Origin: Betaproteobacteria bacterium
Lineage (GTDB): Bacteria; Pseudomonadota; Gammaproteobacteria; Tethybacterales; Tethybacteraceae
Assembly: GCA_026710225.1 (NCBI GenBank)
Contig: JAPORI010000154.1
Coordinates: forward strand, 1-7,478
Direction: 5' to 3'
Length of the DNA: 7,478 bases
Shown: positions 1 through 5,992 of the stretch, in pieces
How the letters are laid out: every line of letters begins with the position of its first letter
Position numbering within the stretch: position 1 is the first letter of the stretch
Translations under genes and position numbers: made by a program
The notes under the pieces: model-generated
Databases searched by the model: none
The model's input: the letters and a program-made list of their open reading frames with translations, nothing else
What the model was told of the DNA's origin: nothing

Positions 1-233
1 GTCATATTGGTTGCAATTCCTGCGGTTTTAAGACCTGCGCCAAATTTAGGGTCTTTCAACTCTTCAATAACCTTTGCAACCGTAATGACCTCTATACCAT
101 TTTCCCGCATCAAATCCAATTCTCTGGCATCATCATCCTTAAGGTTGCCATGCACAAATTTCATTCTCCATTCGCCTGACCACAATTTACTGCGCAACTT
201 CTTCTTTTCTTCTCCAAAGAATTTTTTCCCCAT
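1..233 (-). CDS. Hypothetical protein, runs off the left edge; 5' end unclear
   Basis: The reverse strand is open from about 341 down to base 1. It encodes a lysine-rich, well-composed protein segment containing SGEWRMKFVHGNLKDDDA and then ENGIEVITVAKVIEELKD, a pattern of alternating strands and helices. The C-terminus lies outside the window. The first ATG in frame is at 233 (MGKKFFGEE...). The 36 codons before it, back to a TAA at 342-344, also look like protein (for example YATTPKAKNRKSNKYRND, ending in AAW just before the ATG). They contain no ATG, GTG or TTG, and I see no ribosome binding site close to 233. Either translation begins at 233, or this is the remnant of a longer gene that lost its 5' end. 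The composition is more AT-rich than the genes to the right, which suggests separate ancestry. I do not recognise the family. A nuclease-like fold is possible but unsupported. The gene is divergent from the XRE/ImmA gene. Confidence 0.55.
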   Translation of the reverse strand, partial: MGKKFFGEEKKKLRSKLWSGEWRMKFVHGNLKDDDARELDLMRENGIEVITVAKVIEELKDPKFGAGLKTAGIATNM

Positions 234-360
234 CCAGGCAGCGACGGATTCCTTTATGGTATCGTCATTGCGGTATTTGTTGGACTTGCGGTTTTTAGCC
301 TTAGGAGTGGTCGCGTAAAACTGAGCGACGGAATAAGCTAATTAAGCGAAATTCTATCAC

Positions 361-373
361 TGCTTGGCAAGCA
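361..373. promoter_or_regulatory. Perfect 13-bp dyad, possible operator
   Basis: The sequence TGCTTGGCAAGCA has perfect six-base arms (TGCTTG and CAAGCA) around a central G. It lies between the divergent left-edge gene and the XRE/ImmA regulator gene. Helix-turn-helix regulators often bind such odd-centred dyads near their own promoter, so autoregulation is a reasonable guess. No second copy was noticed nearby, and chance occurrence cannot be excluded. Confidence 0.35.
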
Positions 374-476
374 ACCTTTGCTGCTGGAATCCTAGGGCTG
401 AGATTGTTGCTGGCAGGGAAACTGGCAACTGGGGAACCGGCCGGCTGGCCTTGCCTGACAGCGCAAATTGCCTATG

Positions 477-505
477 TTGACAAATTTGATGTAGAATTGC
501 GTTCT
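477..505 (+). promoter_or_regulatory. Possible promoter/operator of the XRE/ImmA gene
   Basis: This AT-rich stretch lies just upstream of the chosen start at 527. It holds a perfect -35-like TTGACA (477-482), an eight-base palindrome CAAATTTG (481-488), and an inverted repeat AGAA-N5-TTCT (493-505). No convincing -10 hexamer stands at 16-18 bases from the TTGACA, so the promoter call is weak. The stacked symmetries suit binding by a dimeric XRE protein. Confidence 0.3.
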
Positions 506-526
506 GTAAAACAAAACCGCAATCCT

Positions 527-1588
527 ATGAAAATGTTTGGCGAACGACTGCAAACCATGCGCAAGCGCAAAGGGCTGAGCCTGCGCGCATTGTCGGACCG
601 GATCGGCAATGCGGTTTCGGCGCAAGCCCTGAGCAATTACGAGCGAGACGAGTTTTGTCCCAGCTCCGACATCCTCGCCAAGATCGCCGATGCCCTGGAC
701 ACCACAATCGACCGCCTGATGGCCAGGCAGGACATCGAGATTGCACCCGCAGACATCCGGTTGCGCAAGGGCGCCCCCTTGCCGTCCCGGGAAAAGGTGC
801 AGGCAGTTGCCGCGATAACCGACTTCTTGCAGGGCTGGCATGAAATAGAGCAAATTCTCGACCTGTGCCCCCGGCCGTTCAAAAAGCCCAAAGCGATAAA
901 AATGGCCGAGGTCGAGAGCTTCGCCACCAAGCTGCGCCGGGACTGGAAACTCGGTTCAGGCCCGATTGCCAGCATGGCCGATCTGCTTGAACATCAGGGA
1001 ATCAAGGTTTGCGCGCTAAAATTGCCGGAAAATCTTTTCGGCCTGCATTGCACGGCAAAGATCAAGGGCTGCGGCAAGAAAATCAGCGCCATCATCATCA
1101 ACCGGCGCCACAATCGGGAGTGCCGCCGGATAACCATGGCCCACGAACTGTTTCACCATCTGGCGCATTGCCACAAAAATGACGAGAAGGCCGCCCGGCT
1201 GTTTGCCGGCGCATTCCTGATGCCTGGCAAGCACCTGCAAGCCCAGATCGGCAAGCGCCGCAAGCGCATCATCGCCGATGAGATACTGTTGCTCAAACGC
1301 ATTTACGGAGTAAGTGCAATTGAAGTGCTGCTGCGCCTCAACGCCTTGGGCAGCCTCGATGATCATGCTCTGGCATACGCCCGGCGCACCTATGCCCGCC
1401 AATGGCAAAGCCGGGAGCCTTTGCCGATGCCTGACCAGCCGGAACACAACCCGGAACTGCCGAGCAGGTTCAGGAAGCTATGCGTCCAGGCGTTGGCCGA
1501 AGGGCTGATCTCGATCCGCAAGGGTGCCCTGTTGCTGGACATATCAGTTCCGGAAGCAGCCAGCATTGCCAACGGCAGGCGGCCGTAA
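527..1588 (+). CDS. XRE-family regulator with ImmA/IrrE-type metallopeptidase domain
   Basis: This 353-residue protein joins two domains. Residues 3-66 form an XRE/Cro-like helix-turn-helix (FGERLQTMRKRKGLSLRALS, then ALSNYERDE and ILAKIADALDTTIDRLM). Residues 130-275 form an ImmA/IrrE (DUF955, COG2856-like) zinc peptidase, with the catalytic HELFH at 206-210, a likely third zinc ligand E220, and the family signature LFAGAFLMP at 225-233. The C-terminal FRKLCVQALAEGLISIRKGA (315-334) is the helical tail common in this group. Family members regulate stress, phage or toxin-antitoxin genes, and in ImmA and IrrE the peptidase cleaves a repressor. The frame is open back to 404, but the helix-turn-helix begins right after the ATG at 527, so I chose that start. 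No strong Shine-Dalgarno sequence is visible. No partner gene follows on the same strand, because the next gene is convergent 19 bases on. It may act alone, on the divergent left-edge gene, or on a lost toxin gene. Confidence 0.92.
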   Translation: MKMFGERLQTMRKRKGLSLRALSDRIGNAVSAQALSNYERDEFCPSSDILAKIADALDTTIDRLMARQDIEIAPADIRLRKGAPLPSREKVQAVAAITDFLQGWHEIEQILDLCPRPFKKPKAIKMAEVESFATKLRRDWKLGSGPIASMADLLEHQGIKVCALKLPENLFGLHCTAKIKGCGKKISAIIINRRHNRECRRITMAHELFHHLAHCHKNDEKAARLFAGAFLMPGKHLQAQIGKRRKRIIADEILLLKRIYGVSAIEVLLRLNALGSLDDHALAYARRTYARQWQSREPLPMPDQPEHNPELPSRFRKLCVQALAEGLISIRKGALLLDISVPEAASIANGRRP

Positions 1589-1607
1589 AAACCAGCAACC
1601 AGTTTAT

Positions 1608-2294
1608 TCAGGAAGCATCCTTTACCGAAATCTTTCCTTCAACATAATTGCGCGCACACTGATAATGCCAGTTGGTTTTGGTCGGGCTGGCAAAGCGCCG
1701 CAACTGGCAACCGGGTGCATCCGGTTCACGACCGCGATCGCAGTTATGCCAGACTAACCGCGGCGCGCCTATCTTGCCAGTTAACTTGCAAAACAGCGGC
1801 AGATAGTCCCGGCCGCCCAGAAACATCACCGGCTCGTTGCAATCTACGGGCAGCATCGCAAAATCCGGCCAGTCCTCGTTCTTGCCCCGCCGCTTGCTAA
1901 CATCAACATTACCCGCCTTGCTGAAAGTGATGTCGTAGAGCGGGGTGAGGAAATCAGCCGCAATCAACCCCCAGCCGGCTGAAAGGATATACAGCCGATC
2001 CAATCCACAATACTCAGCCAGCAGCCGGTAGGCTGGATTTTTATACAACTGCCAGGCCGGCAACAGGCCAAATGGATTCTTCTTGGCGGCAGCAGGCCGG
2101 TTGTAATCGGCGAGGACCTGCCGATAACTCTTGCCGGTATCGGAAATGTCATCCGGCCGGACGTAGCGCACTTTCCGGCCGCGTTTTGCAACCTTATCGG
2201 GCTGGGCAACAAAGACGATCTTTTCCCCGGTCCTGTTGTGCAGGTATCCGGCATCTTGCCGCTTGCTGGCTGCACACTGGATAACGACGATCAT
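1608..2294 (-). CDS. YaaA/DUF6884-like protein of unknown function
   Basis: This is a 228-residue soluble protein with no membrane segment or signal peptide. It begins with a beta strand leading to a Cys-Ser-Lys cluster (MIVVIQCAASKR, residues 1-12). The centre has YILSAGWGLIAADFLTPLYD (102-121), then VMFLGGRDYLPLFCK (156-170), and the protein ends with a Trp-His region near 209. This arrangement, an N-terminal [VI]-x-C-x-x-S-K strand, then an ILSA-x-x-GL loop, then a PLYD-like loop, recalls the DUF6884 and YaaA (DUF328) group. YaaA proteins are linked to peroxide stress and DNA binding, but the role of the DUF6884 group is not settled. The match is from pattern memory only and the function is unknown. 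The start at 2294 places the first strand at the N-terminus as expected, although no clear ribosome binding site is present. It is convergent with the XRE/ImmA gene, 19 bases apart, with no obvious terminator between them. Confidence 0.8.
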   Translation of the reverse strand: MIVVIQCAASKRQDAGYLHNRTGEKIVFVAQPDKVAKRGRKVRYVRPDDISDTGKSYRQVLADYNRPAAAKKNPFGLLPAWQLYKNPAYRLLAEYCGLDRLYILSAGWGLIAADFLTPLYDITFSKAGNVDVSKRRGKNEDWPDFAMLPVDCNEPVMFLGGRDYLPLFCKLTGKIGAPRLVWHNCDRGREPDAPGCQLRRFASPTKTNWHYQCARNYVEGKISVKDAS

Positions 2295-2451
2295 TGATGG
2301 AGGCAGGCGGATGTAGCAAGCCCTGTTGTTTCAAGGAAATCTTCCGGCAAGCAGTAATAAGTTTCTCGACGCGCCCGGCACATGGTCAACAAACTTACCT
2401 CAAACAACTATGCGAATATCGCAAACCGGCAGCGCATGACACGATTTTCGC

Positions 2452-3861
2452 TCAGGCGGCTGCCTCGGATGCAGCGCGCTGTCCAGGCACCAATGCACCG
2501 GCGACATAAAGCAGCGAGCACAGCACCAACCCGAACAGGTTGACACCCAAAGACAGGGCATACTTGCCGCTGCCAACCGCCAGGGTCTCAGGCACCGCTC
2601 CGGCTGCCAGCGCGACACCGAGAATGATGCCGGTCCAAAACGAAAGATGAAAACTTACCTTGCCAGCCGACTTGATGAAGCACAGCAAGATGATCGGCGC
2701 CAAACCCATTACCATCGTGCCGCTGATGGTGGTGGCCTTGATGATTGCCGGGCCGATCTGGTCGCCGAAGTAAAGACTCAGCAGCGGCAGGTTACCCAGA
2801 ATTGCGATTATGGCAATGATCACCCGGCCGCGCCCGAGTTGCCGTTGATCGGGTTCAACAGCCTTGTCATGGGCAGCGGACCAGTCGATGGCGGCGAGCT
2901 TGGAAGAGCTGGTAAAGGTCGAATCGAGAGTCGAGCCGGCGCTGGTGAGCATCAGCAGGCTGAACACAACCACCGCCGGCAGCGCTACCGCCCCGGTGAT
3001 GCTGGCCATGATGTCGCCGCCGGTATGGCCGATCTTGGTGGCAAACGATCCGGTCAGGCCAAACAGGAAGATGAAGGCGATGCCGACTAGCGCCGCGGCG
3101 CAAAAGGCACGCAGCATCCGCTTGGGATTGGTGATGAACGCCCGATCGGTCATCACCGGATCGTGAAACCCGTATGACAGGCTCTGGACGATCGCCAGGG
3201 CAGCAAAGGTCATGCCGCCAGCAACCTGGGCACCGGTGGTCTCCGGCAGCCCGCCGGAAAGGGTCGGTGCAACCGCGCCCAGCACGATGCACAACAGCAA
3301 AACCGCCAGCAGCATCTGAATGCCGTCGGTAACCAGCGAGCCGCGCAGACCACCGCGAATGCTGTAAGCAGCGCAAAAGGCGGAAAAGGCCGCCACCGCT
3401 CCCCAATAGCCAGAGCTGCCCTCGGAGCCGAAGAACAGGCCAATCACCTTGGTGTTCGACCACACTTCGTTGAACAGGCGGATGCCAACCGCAAGCAGGA
3501 ACAGGCGCATGCACAAGATTCCGTAGCGCCTGGTCATGAAATCGGGCAAAGACCGGTAGTCGCCGTAGCGGCGCAGCAGATAGATCGCCACCCCCACCAC
3601 TATGAAACTCAGGTAATACAGGGCGTAGCCGAAACCGCCCCACAGTCCAAAGCCGTGGGTGAGCGAAGCCGAATTGACGATCGACTTGGCGAATATCCAC
3701 GAGATCGCCGAACTGGCAATCAGCAGCATCAGGGTCGGCTCGGCGCCGGAACCATCCTTGCCGGTGAAGAACTGGCCAGCGCGCACCCGCTTGGGTGCAA
3801 CCACCCATACGACCACCATGTATGCGATAAGGGCTGCTGACATGGCAGCCAGATTTGTCAT
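2452..3861 (-). CDS. Sodium:solute symporter family (SSS/SLC5) transporter
   Basis: This is an integral membrane protein of 469 residues with about 12-13 hydrophobic helices. Family hallmarks are visible in order: RRYGDYRSLPDFMTRRYG (about 97-114), AYSIRGGLRGSLVTDGIQML (about 165-184, the GG...TD..Q signature), SYGFHDPVMTDRAF (about 229-242), and the Ser/Thr-rich TSAGSTLDSTFTSSSKL (about 306-322). The last of these lies in the helix that carries sodium-binding hydroxyls in characterised members. The protein would import a small solute with sodium across the inner membrane. The substrate cannot be read from the sequence. I use the ATG at 3861; a TTG at 3867 in the same frame would add two residues, and neither has a strong Shine-Dalgarno sequence. 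The gene follows the phosphoesterase-like gene on the same strand after about 39 bases, so the two are probably co-transcribed. The length is typical for compact members of the family. I saw no T-rich terminator just after its stop. Confidence 0.93.
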   Translation of the reverse strand: MTNLAAMSAALIAYMVVVWVVAPKRVRAGQFFTGKDGSGAEPTLMLLIASSAISWIFAKSIVNSASLTHGFGLWGGFGYALYYLSFIVVGVAIYLLRRYGDYRSLPDFMTRRYGILCMRLFLLAVGIRLFNEVWSNTKVIGLFFGSEGSSGYWGAVAAFSAFCAAYSIRGGLRGSLVTDGIQMLLAVLLLCIVLGAVAPTLSGGLPETTGAQVAGGMTFAALAIVQSLSYGFHDPVMTDRAFITNPKRMLRAFCAAALVGIAFIFLFGLTGSFATKIGHTGGDIMASITGAVALPAVVVFSLLMLTSAGSTLDSTFTSSSKLAAIDWSAAHDKAVEPDQRQLGRGRVIIAIIAILGNLPLLSLYFGDQIGPAIIKATTISGTMVMGLAPIILLCFIKSAGKVSFHLSFWTGIILGVALAAGAVPETLAVGSGKYALSLGVNLFGLVLCSLLYVAGALVPGQRAASEAAA

Positions 3862-3900
3862 AGGCAACTCATTCTAAGCCAGCAAGCCTGATTGGCTGTC

Positions 3901-4866
3901 TCAGCGCGCCGCCGGCCAGGCAGCCGCGGCCAAATGCTTTGGACCTTCACAGATGCGTTGGTGATAGTTGCGCCATGCCGGTGATTGATCCGGCCAGATG
4001 CCGGCAAACAATTCCAGCCAAGCAGCCTGATCGTAGTCAATCGCAACCGCCTGCAACACGGTATTCTGGCGACGGATGGTAGCCAGCGCATTCGGCCAGG
4101 CGTGTTCGGCCGCGGCAATCCGGGTGGCAAGACCCCAGGTCTGCCCGCTGAAATTGGGCATGCCGGCGGCACCATTGTTGATTACCGCCGCGGCAGGAAA
4201 ATCAGCTGCCCAGGCAAGACAGGTGTGGGTGCAGGCAAATGCATCAACTTGCGCCGCCGCCGACCAGTCATCGATCTGGGCACTCAATCGAGCTGGGTCG
4301 GCCGCGAAGTTCTCGTAAGCCAGAGCCCAGCCGGCCAGCGAGTCCGGATCGCCGTGAATGATCCCGATGCGCAAGCCGGCGACCGTCGCCCGATAGGCAT
4401 ACGGCAAGCGACCCAGCCGGTCAACGGCATCAGGATGCCCAGCGGCAACCGCGGCAAGCCGCTGATGAATGCGATTGGAACGCTCAACGAAATCATCGCC
4501 AACCGAAGCCGGATATGCACAACCGCAGCCGATGAGGGCGTTTGGCGCCGCGATTGCCGCTTCAACATTGCCGGCAGTAGCGGCAAATTCGGACACCTCC
4601 CGCTCGATCCGGGCAAAAGTTTCCGGCTCGGCATCAAACCAGTGAAAATCACCGTTGAATACCGCGGCCGTAGCCAGCCCGGCATCCACATCAAGCTGAT
4701 AAAGCCGCTGCCAGGCTTGCAGCGCCGGCAGGTTTCCGTACAGACCGCCAACCACCCACAGGCAATCGGCGCAGATTGATTGGGCTGTGCGTAAATGCCC
4801 GGCTCCCAGCTGCCAGTCGCGCGGGCAGACTCGTCCGGCTGTCTGGTCATTGCTGCTGCCACTCAT
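3901..4866 (-). CDS. Calcineurin-like metallophosphoesterase relative with degenerate first metal site
   Basis: This is a 321-residue cytoplasmic protein with the motif order of the calcineurin-like phosphoesterase superfamily. Motif II is GDFHWFD (72-78). Motif III is GNVE (99-102) in place of GNHE. Motif IV is IIHGDP (169-174). Motif V is THTC (213-216) in place of GHTH, and NNGAAGMPNF (230-239) matches the usual N-x-G-S-x-G-x-P end motif. Motif I, normally D-x-H-G-N, reads VVGGLYGNLPAL (38-49), so both metal-binding residues are replaced. D73, N100, H171 and H214 remain, which are the expected ligands of the second metal. The ligands special to the first metal (motif I Asp and His, last His of motif V) are absent, the last being Cys216. 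It may be a mononuclear or binding-only member, and a whole subfamily could share this. A Cys-rich GCGCAYP (113-119) is also present. It starts at the ATG at 4866 and lies upstream of the symporter gene in a likely operon. Confidence 0.88.
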   Translation of the reverse strand: MSGSSNDQTAGRVCPRDWQLGAGHLRTAQSICADCLWVVGGLYGNLPALQAWQRLYQLDVDAGLATAAVFNGDFHWFDAEPETFARIEREVSEFAATAGNVEAAIAAPNALIGCGCAYPASVGDDFVERSNRIHQRLAAVAAGHPDAVDRLGRLPYAYRATVAGLRIGIIHGDPDSLAGWALAYENFAADPARLSAQIDDWSAAAQVDAFACTHTCLAWAADFPAAAVINNGAAGMPNFSGQTWGLATRIAAAEHAWPNALATIRRQNTVLQAVAIDYDQAAWLELFAGIWPDQSPAWRNYHQRICEGPKHLAAAAWPAAR

Positions 4867-4891
4867 TTAACAACCATTGTAAGCAAGGTAG

Positions 4892-4928
4892 CCGGGTGCC
4901 GGCGGTGCCCGGTCACTTCCGGGACCGG
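4892..4928. other. Two overlapping GC-rich hairpins between genes
   Basis: One hairpin spans 4892-4912 (CCGGG and CCCGG arms, continued inward through two wobble pairs on the plus-strand RNA). The other pairs CCGGTC (4909-4914) with GACCGG (4923-4928). They share bases, so they are mutually exclusive folds. They lie 3' of the small membrane-protein gene and 5' of the phosphoesterase gene. No T-run follows in the minus direction, so this is not a standard intrinsic terminator. It could slow transcription, stabilise the 3' end of the upstream message, or lie in the leader of the phosphoesterase gene. Confidence 0.4.
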
Positions 4929-4962
4929 ATCTGCCAGCAGATAAAAGGCACTCTGCGCCAGC

Positions 4963-5289
4963 CTACCTGTTTCTAAAAAAGAAAAGCCCTATTATTCCAC
5001 CCATCACCATTTTTGCAAGTGATATCAGCATATCACGCACAAAATTAAAGTTTTCCTGAGACATGAATTGGTATTCGGCAGGCAACAACAAATGTGCAAA
5101 AAATGCAACTATAGTTACTCCGCCAGCACCTGCAACTGTGAACAATAGCCCTACTTTGGCTTTATAAACAGCATTTTCCCACTTTATGTTAATCGCAGAA
5201 ACATGCTTCTCTTCCAGAAACTTTACCTCTTCACGAGCTTCTTTCAACCCAATGTCCTTCTGGACGTCCTTGGGAACTATCTCCGCCAT
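4963..5289 (-). CDS. Small two-helix membrane protein, candidate Panacea-neutralised toxin (PanT-like)
   Basis: This 108-residue protein has a charged, probably helical N-terminus (residues 6-30, rich in Lys and Glu). Two membrane segments follow, near 46-69 (VGLLFTVAGAGGVTIVAFFA) and 84-105 (ending MGGIIGLFFF), and a short basic tail FRNR. There is no signal peptide and no enzymatic motif. The start at 5289 is two bases after the TGA of the Panacea-domain gene. No Shine-Dalgarno sequence is visible in front of it, which suggests translation by coupling to that gene. The gene is more AT-rich than its neighbours. Panacea proteins are known antitoxins for unrelated toxins, some of them small membrane proteins that depolarise the cell, so the best inference is a membrane-acting toxin held in check by the upstream product. 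It could instead be a harmless membrane partner. I do not recognise a named family. Confidence 0.8.
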   Translation of the reverse strand: MAEIVPKDVQKDIGLKEAREEVKFLEEKHVSAINIKWENAVYKAKVGLLFTVAGAGGVTIVAFFAHLLLPAEYQFMSQENFNFVRDMLISLAKMVMGGIIGLFFFRNR

Positions 5290-5291
5290 TG

Positions 5292-5783
5292 TCAGGCCAA
5301 CAGTTTCTTGTAATAGTTTTTGAGCAGTTCGTTGTCAATCGGAGCGTCGGGGCCATAACGGTCACGGGTGATGCTCCAAGGAGTACCTTTCTGGTGGGTG
5401 GCAGCTGAAAGCATAAGCCCATCGTATTCTCCATAGGCTTTTATCACTTCGGCTATAACTTCCTTGTAGGATGAGTTATCCGGTTCTTCCTTGGGCACAT
5501 ATCCGGCCAGCAAGCCCCAAGGTATTTCCCTGCCGCCAAAATGCCTGACGGCAAAATACAAATCCCTGATTACCGGGCCGTATTTCCACGCTTCAGCCGG
5601 AACATTGAGCAGTGGGCCGTCCCATATGGCCAGATGGTAGCCATGGGCTATATAGACCAGTTTCAGGAATTTCAGCGGGCGGACATTGCGGCAAGCGGCT
5701 GCCTCGCAGGCGGCAAGCACATAGTGCCCGGCTAAATGAGGGTCAATGCCCTCGGAACTTTGGGTAACTGTTGATTTAGTCAT
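5292..5783 (-). CDS. Panacea-domain (SocA/DUF4065-like) protein, likely antitoxin
   Basis: This is a 163-residue soluble protein with the Panacea (DUF4065, formerly GepA/SocA-like) signature. Residues 37-48 read LKFLKLVYIAHG, residues 64-71 read EAWKYGPV followed by IRDLY, and residues 125-136 read LSAATHQKGTPW. These are the three best conserved blocks of the family, and the length suits a single-domain member. Known relatives include SocA, which delivers the toxin SocB to a protease, and PanA antitoxins, which neutralise many unrelated toxins by direct binding. The start at 5783 is well supported by an AAGGAAG ribosome binding site five to six bases upstream. The gene lies upstream of the two-helix membrane protein with a two-base gap, the antitoxin-first order usual in toxin-antitoxin operons. 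The methyltransferase gene upstream is separated by a terminator, so this pair is probably its own unit. Confidence 0.92.
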   Translation of the reverse strand: MTKSTVTQSSEGIDPHLAGHYVLAACEAAACRNVRPLKFLKLVYIAHGYHLAIWDGPLLNVPAEAWKYGPVIRDLYFAVRHFGGREIPWGLLAGYVPKEEPDNSSYKEVIAEVIKAYGEYDGLMLSAATHQKGTPWSITRDRYGPDAPIDNELLKNYYKKLLA

Positions 5784-5817
5784 GATCTTCCTTGATGCCC
5801 ACCGTCATTTTATCATA
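5784..5817 (-). promoter_or_regulatory. Leader of the Panacea gene: ribosome binding site and possible -10
   Basis: A strong ribosome binding site (AAGGAAG on the minus strand, 5787-5793) precedes the ATG at 5783. A -10-like TATGAT lies at 5812-5817, about 28 bases before the start. The expected -35 position falls in the T-run of the upstream terminator (5833-5840) and has no good TTGACA match. The pair may therefore be weakly transcribed or need an activator. Confidence 0.4.
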
Positions 5818-5832
5818 TCTAGCCACGGGGGC

Positions 5833-5858
5833 AAAAAAAAGGAGCGGCCGAAGCCACT
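5833..5858 (-). terminator. Intrinsic terminator after the methyltransferase gene
   Basis: On the minus strand the RNA folds into a six-pair stem AGUGGC/GCCGCU (one G-U pair) closed by a UUCG tetraloop in the very stable C(UUCG)G setting. Two C bases and then eight U bases follow. It would end the methyltransferase transcript about 135 bases past its stop codon, and it separates that gene from the Panacea pair. Confidence 0.8.
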
Positions 5859-5879
5859 GGCACTTAATCTGGTCATTGC

Positions 5880-5965
5880 ATATCCTGCACCAGGCTGATG
5901 AACACGACATGAGGAGTAGGAGCGCAAGTTTGCGCACCCACTCTTCATTACCTCAAACAGGATAT
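5880..5965. repeat. Nested inverted repeat with REP-like core
   Basis: The core at 5922-5935 is GCGCAA-GT-TTGCGC, a perfect dyad. It is flanked by imperfect arms GAGTAGGA (5914-5921) and ACCCACTC (5936-5943), six of eight positions matching. Further out, ATGAA (5898-5902) can pair with TTCAT (5944-5948), and ATATCCTG (5880-5887) with CAGGATAT (5958-5965). The core with its GTAGGAGC lead resembles gammaproteobacterial REP elements, which start with a GTRG tetranucleotide before a palindrome and sit between genes. It has no T-run, so it is not a standard terminator. It could be a REP or BIME-type repeat, a small miniature element, or an RNA 3'-end structure. Confidence 0.5.
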
Positions 5966-5992
5966 TGCACGGATCAATCTTGGGCATCCAAC

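Noticed and set aside
7..318. Plus-strand open frame at the left edge
   Set aside because: The opposite strand gives a better-composed protein, and this frame's product is Ser/Phe/Leu-rich with no domain.
404..526. N-terminal extension of the XRE/ImmA protein
   Set aside because: The 41 extra residues precede a helix-turn-helix that normally starts at the N-terminus, and they overlap the likely promoter region.
2361..2389. Possible promoter (TTGACC with 17-base spacer) for the YaaA/DUF6884-like gene
   Set aside because: The paired -10 would be AGAAAC, a poor match, and it lies far from the start at 2294. The 157-base gap between this gene and the symporter shows nothing else I can support.
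2425..2470. GGCAGC...GCTGCC hairpin at the 3' end of the symporter gene as a terminator
   Set aside because: The arms are short, the loop is long, and no T-run follows in the direction of transcription.
2867..3808. Second minus-strand frame (313 codons) over the symporter
   Set aside because: It is a frame-shifted shadow. The product lacks membrane helices, while the other frame gives a full transporter with family signatures.
3985..4779. Plus-strand open frame (264 codons)
   Set aside because: It is antisense to the phosphoesterase-like gene, which carries the superfamily motifs in order. The plus-strand product has low-complexity Arg/Gly-rich composition.
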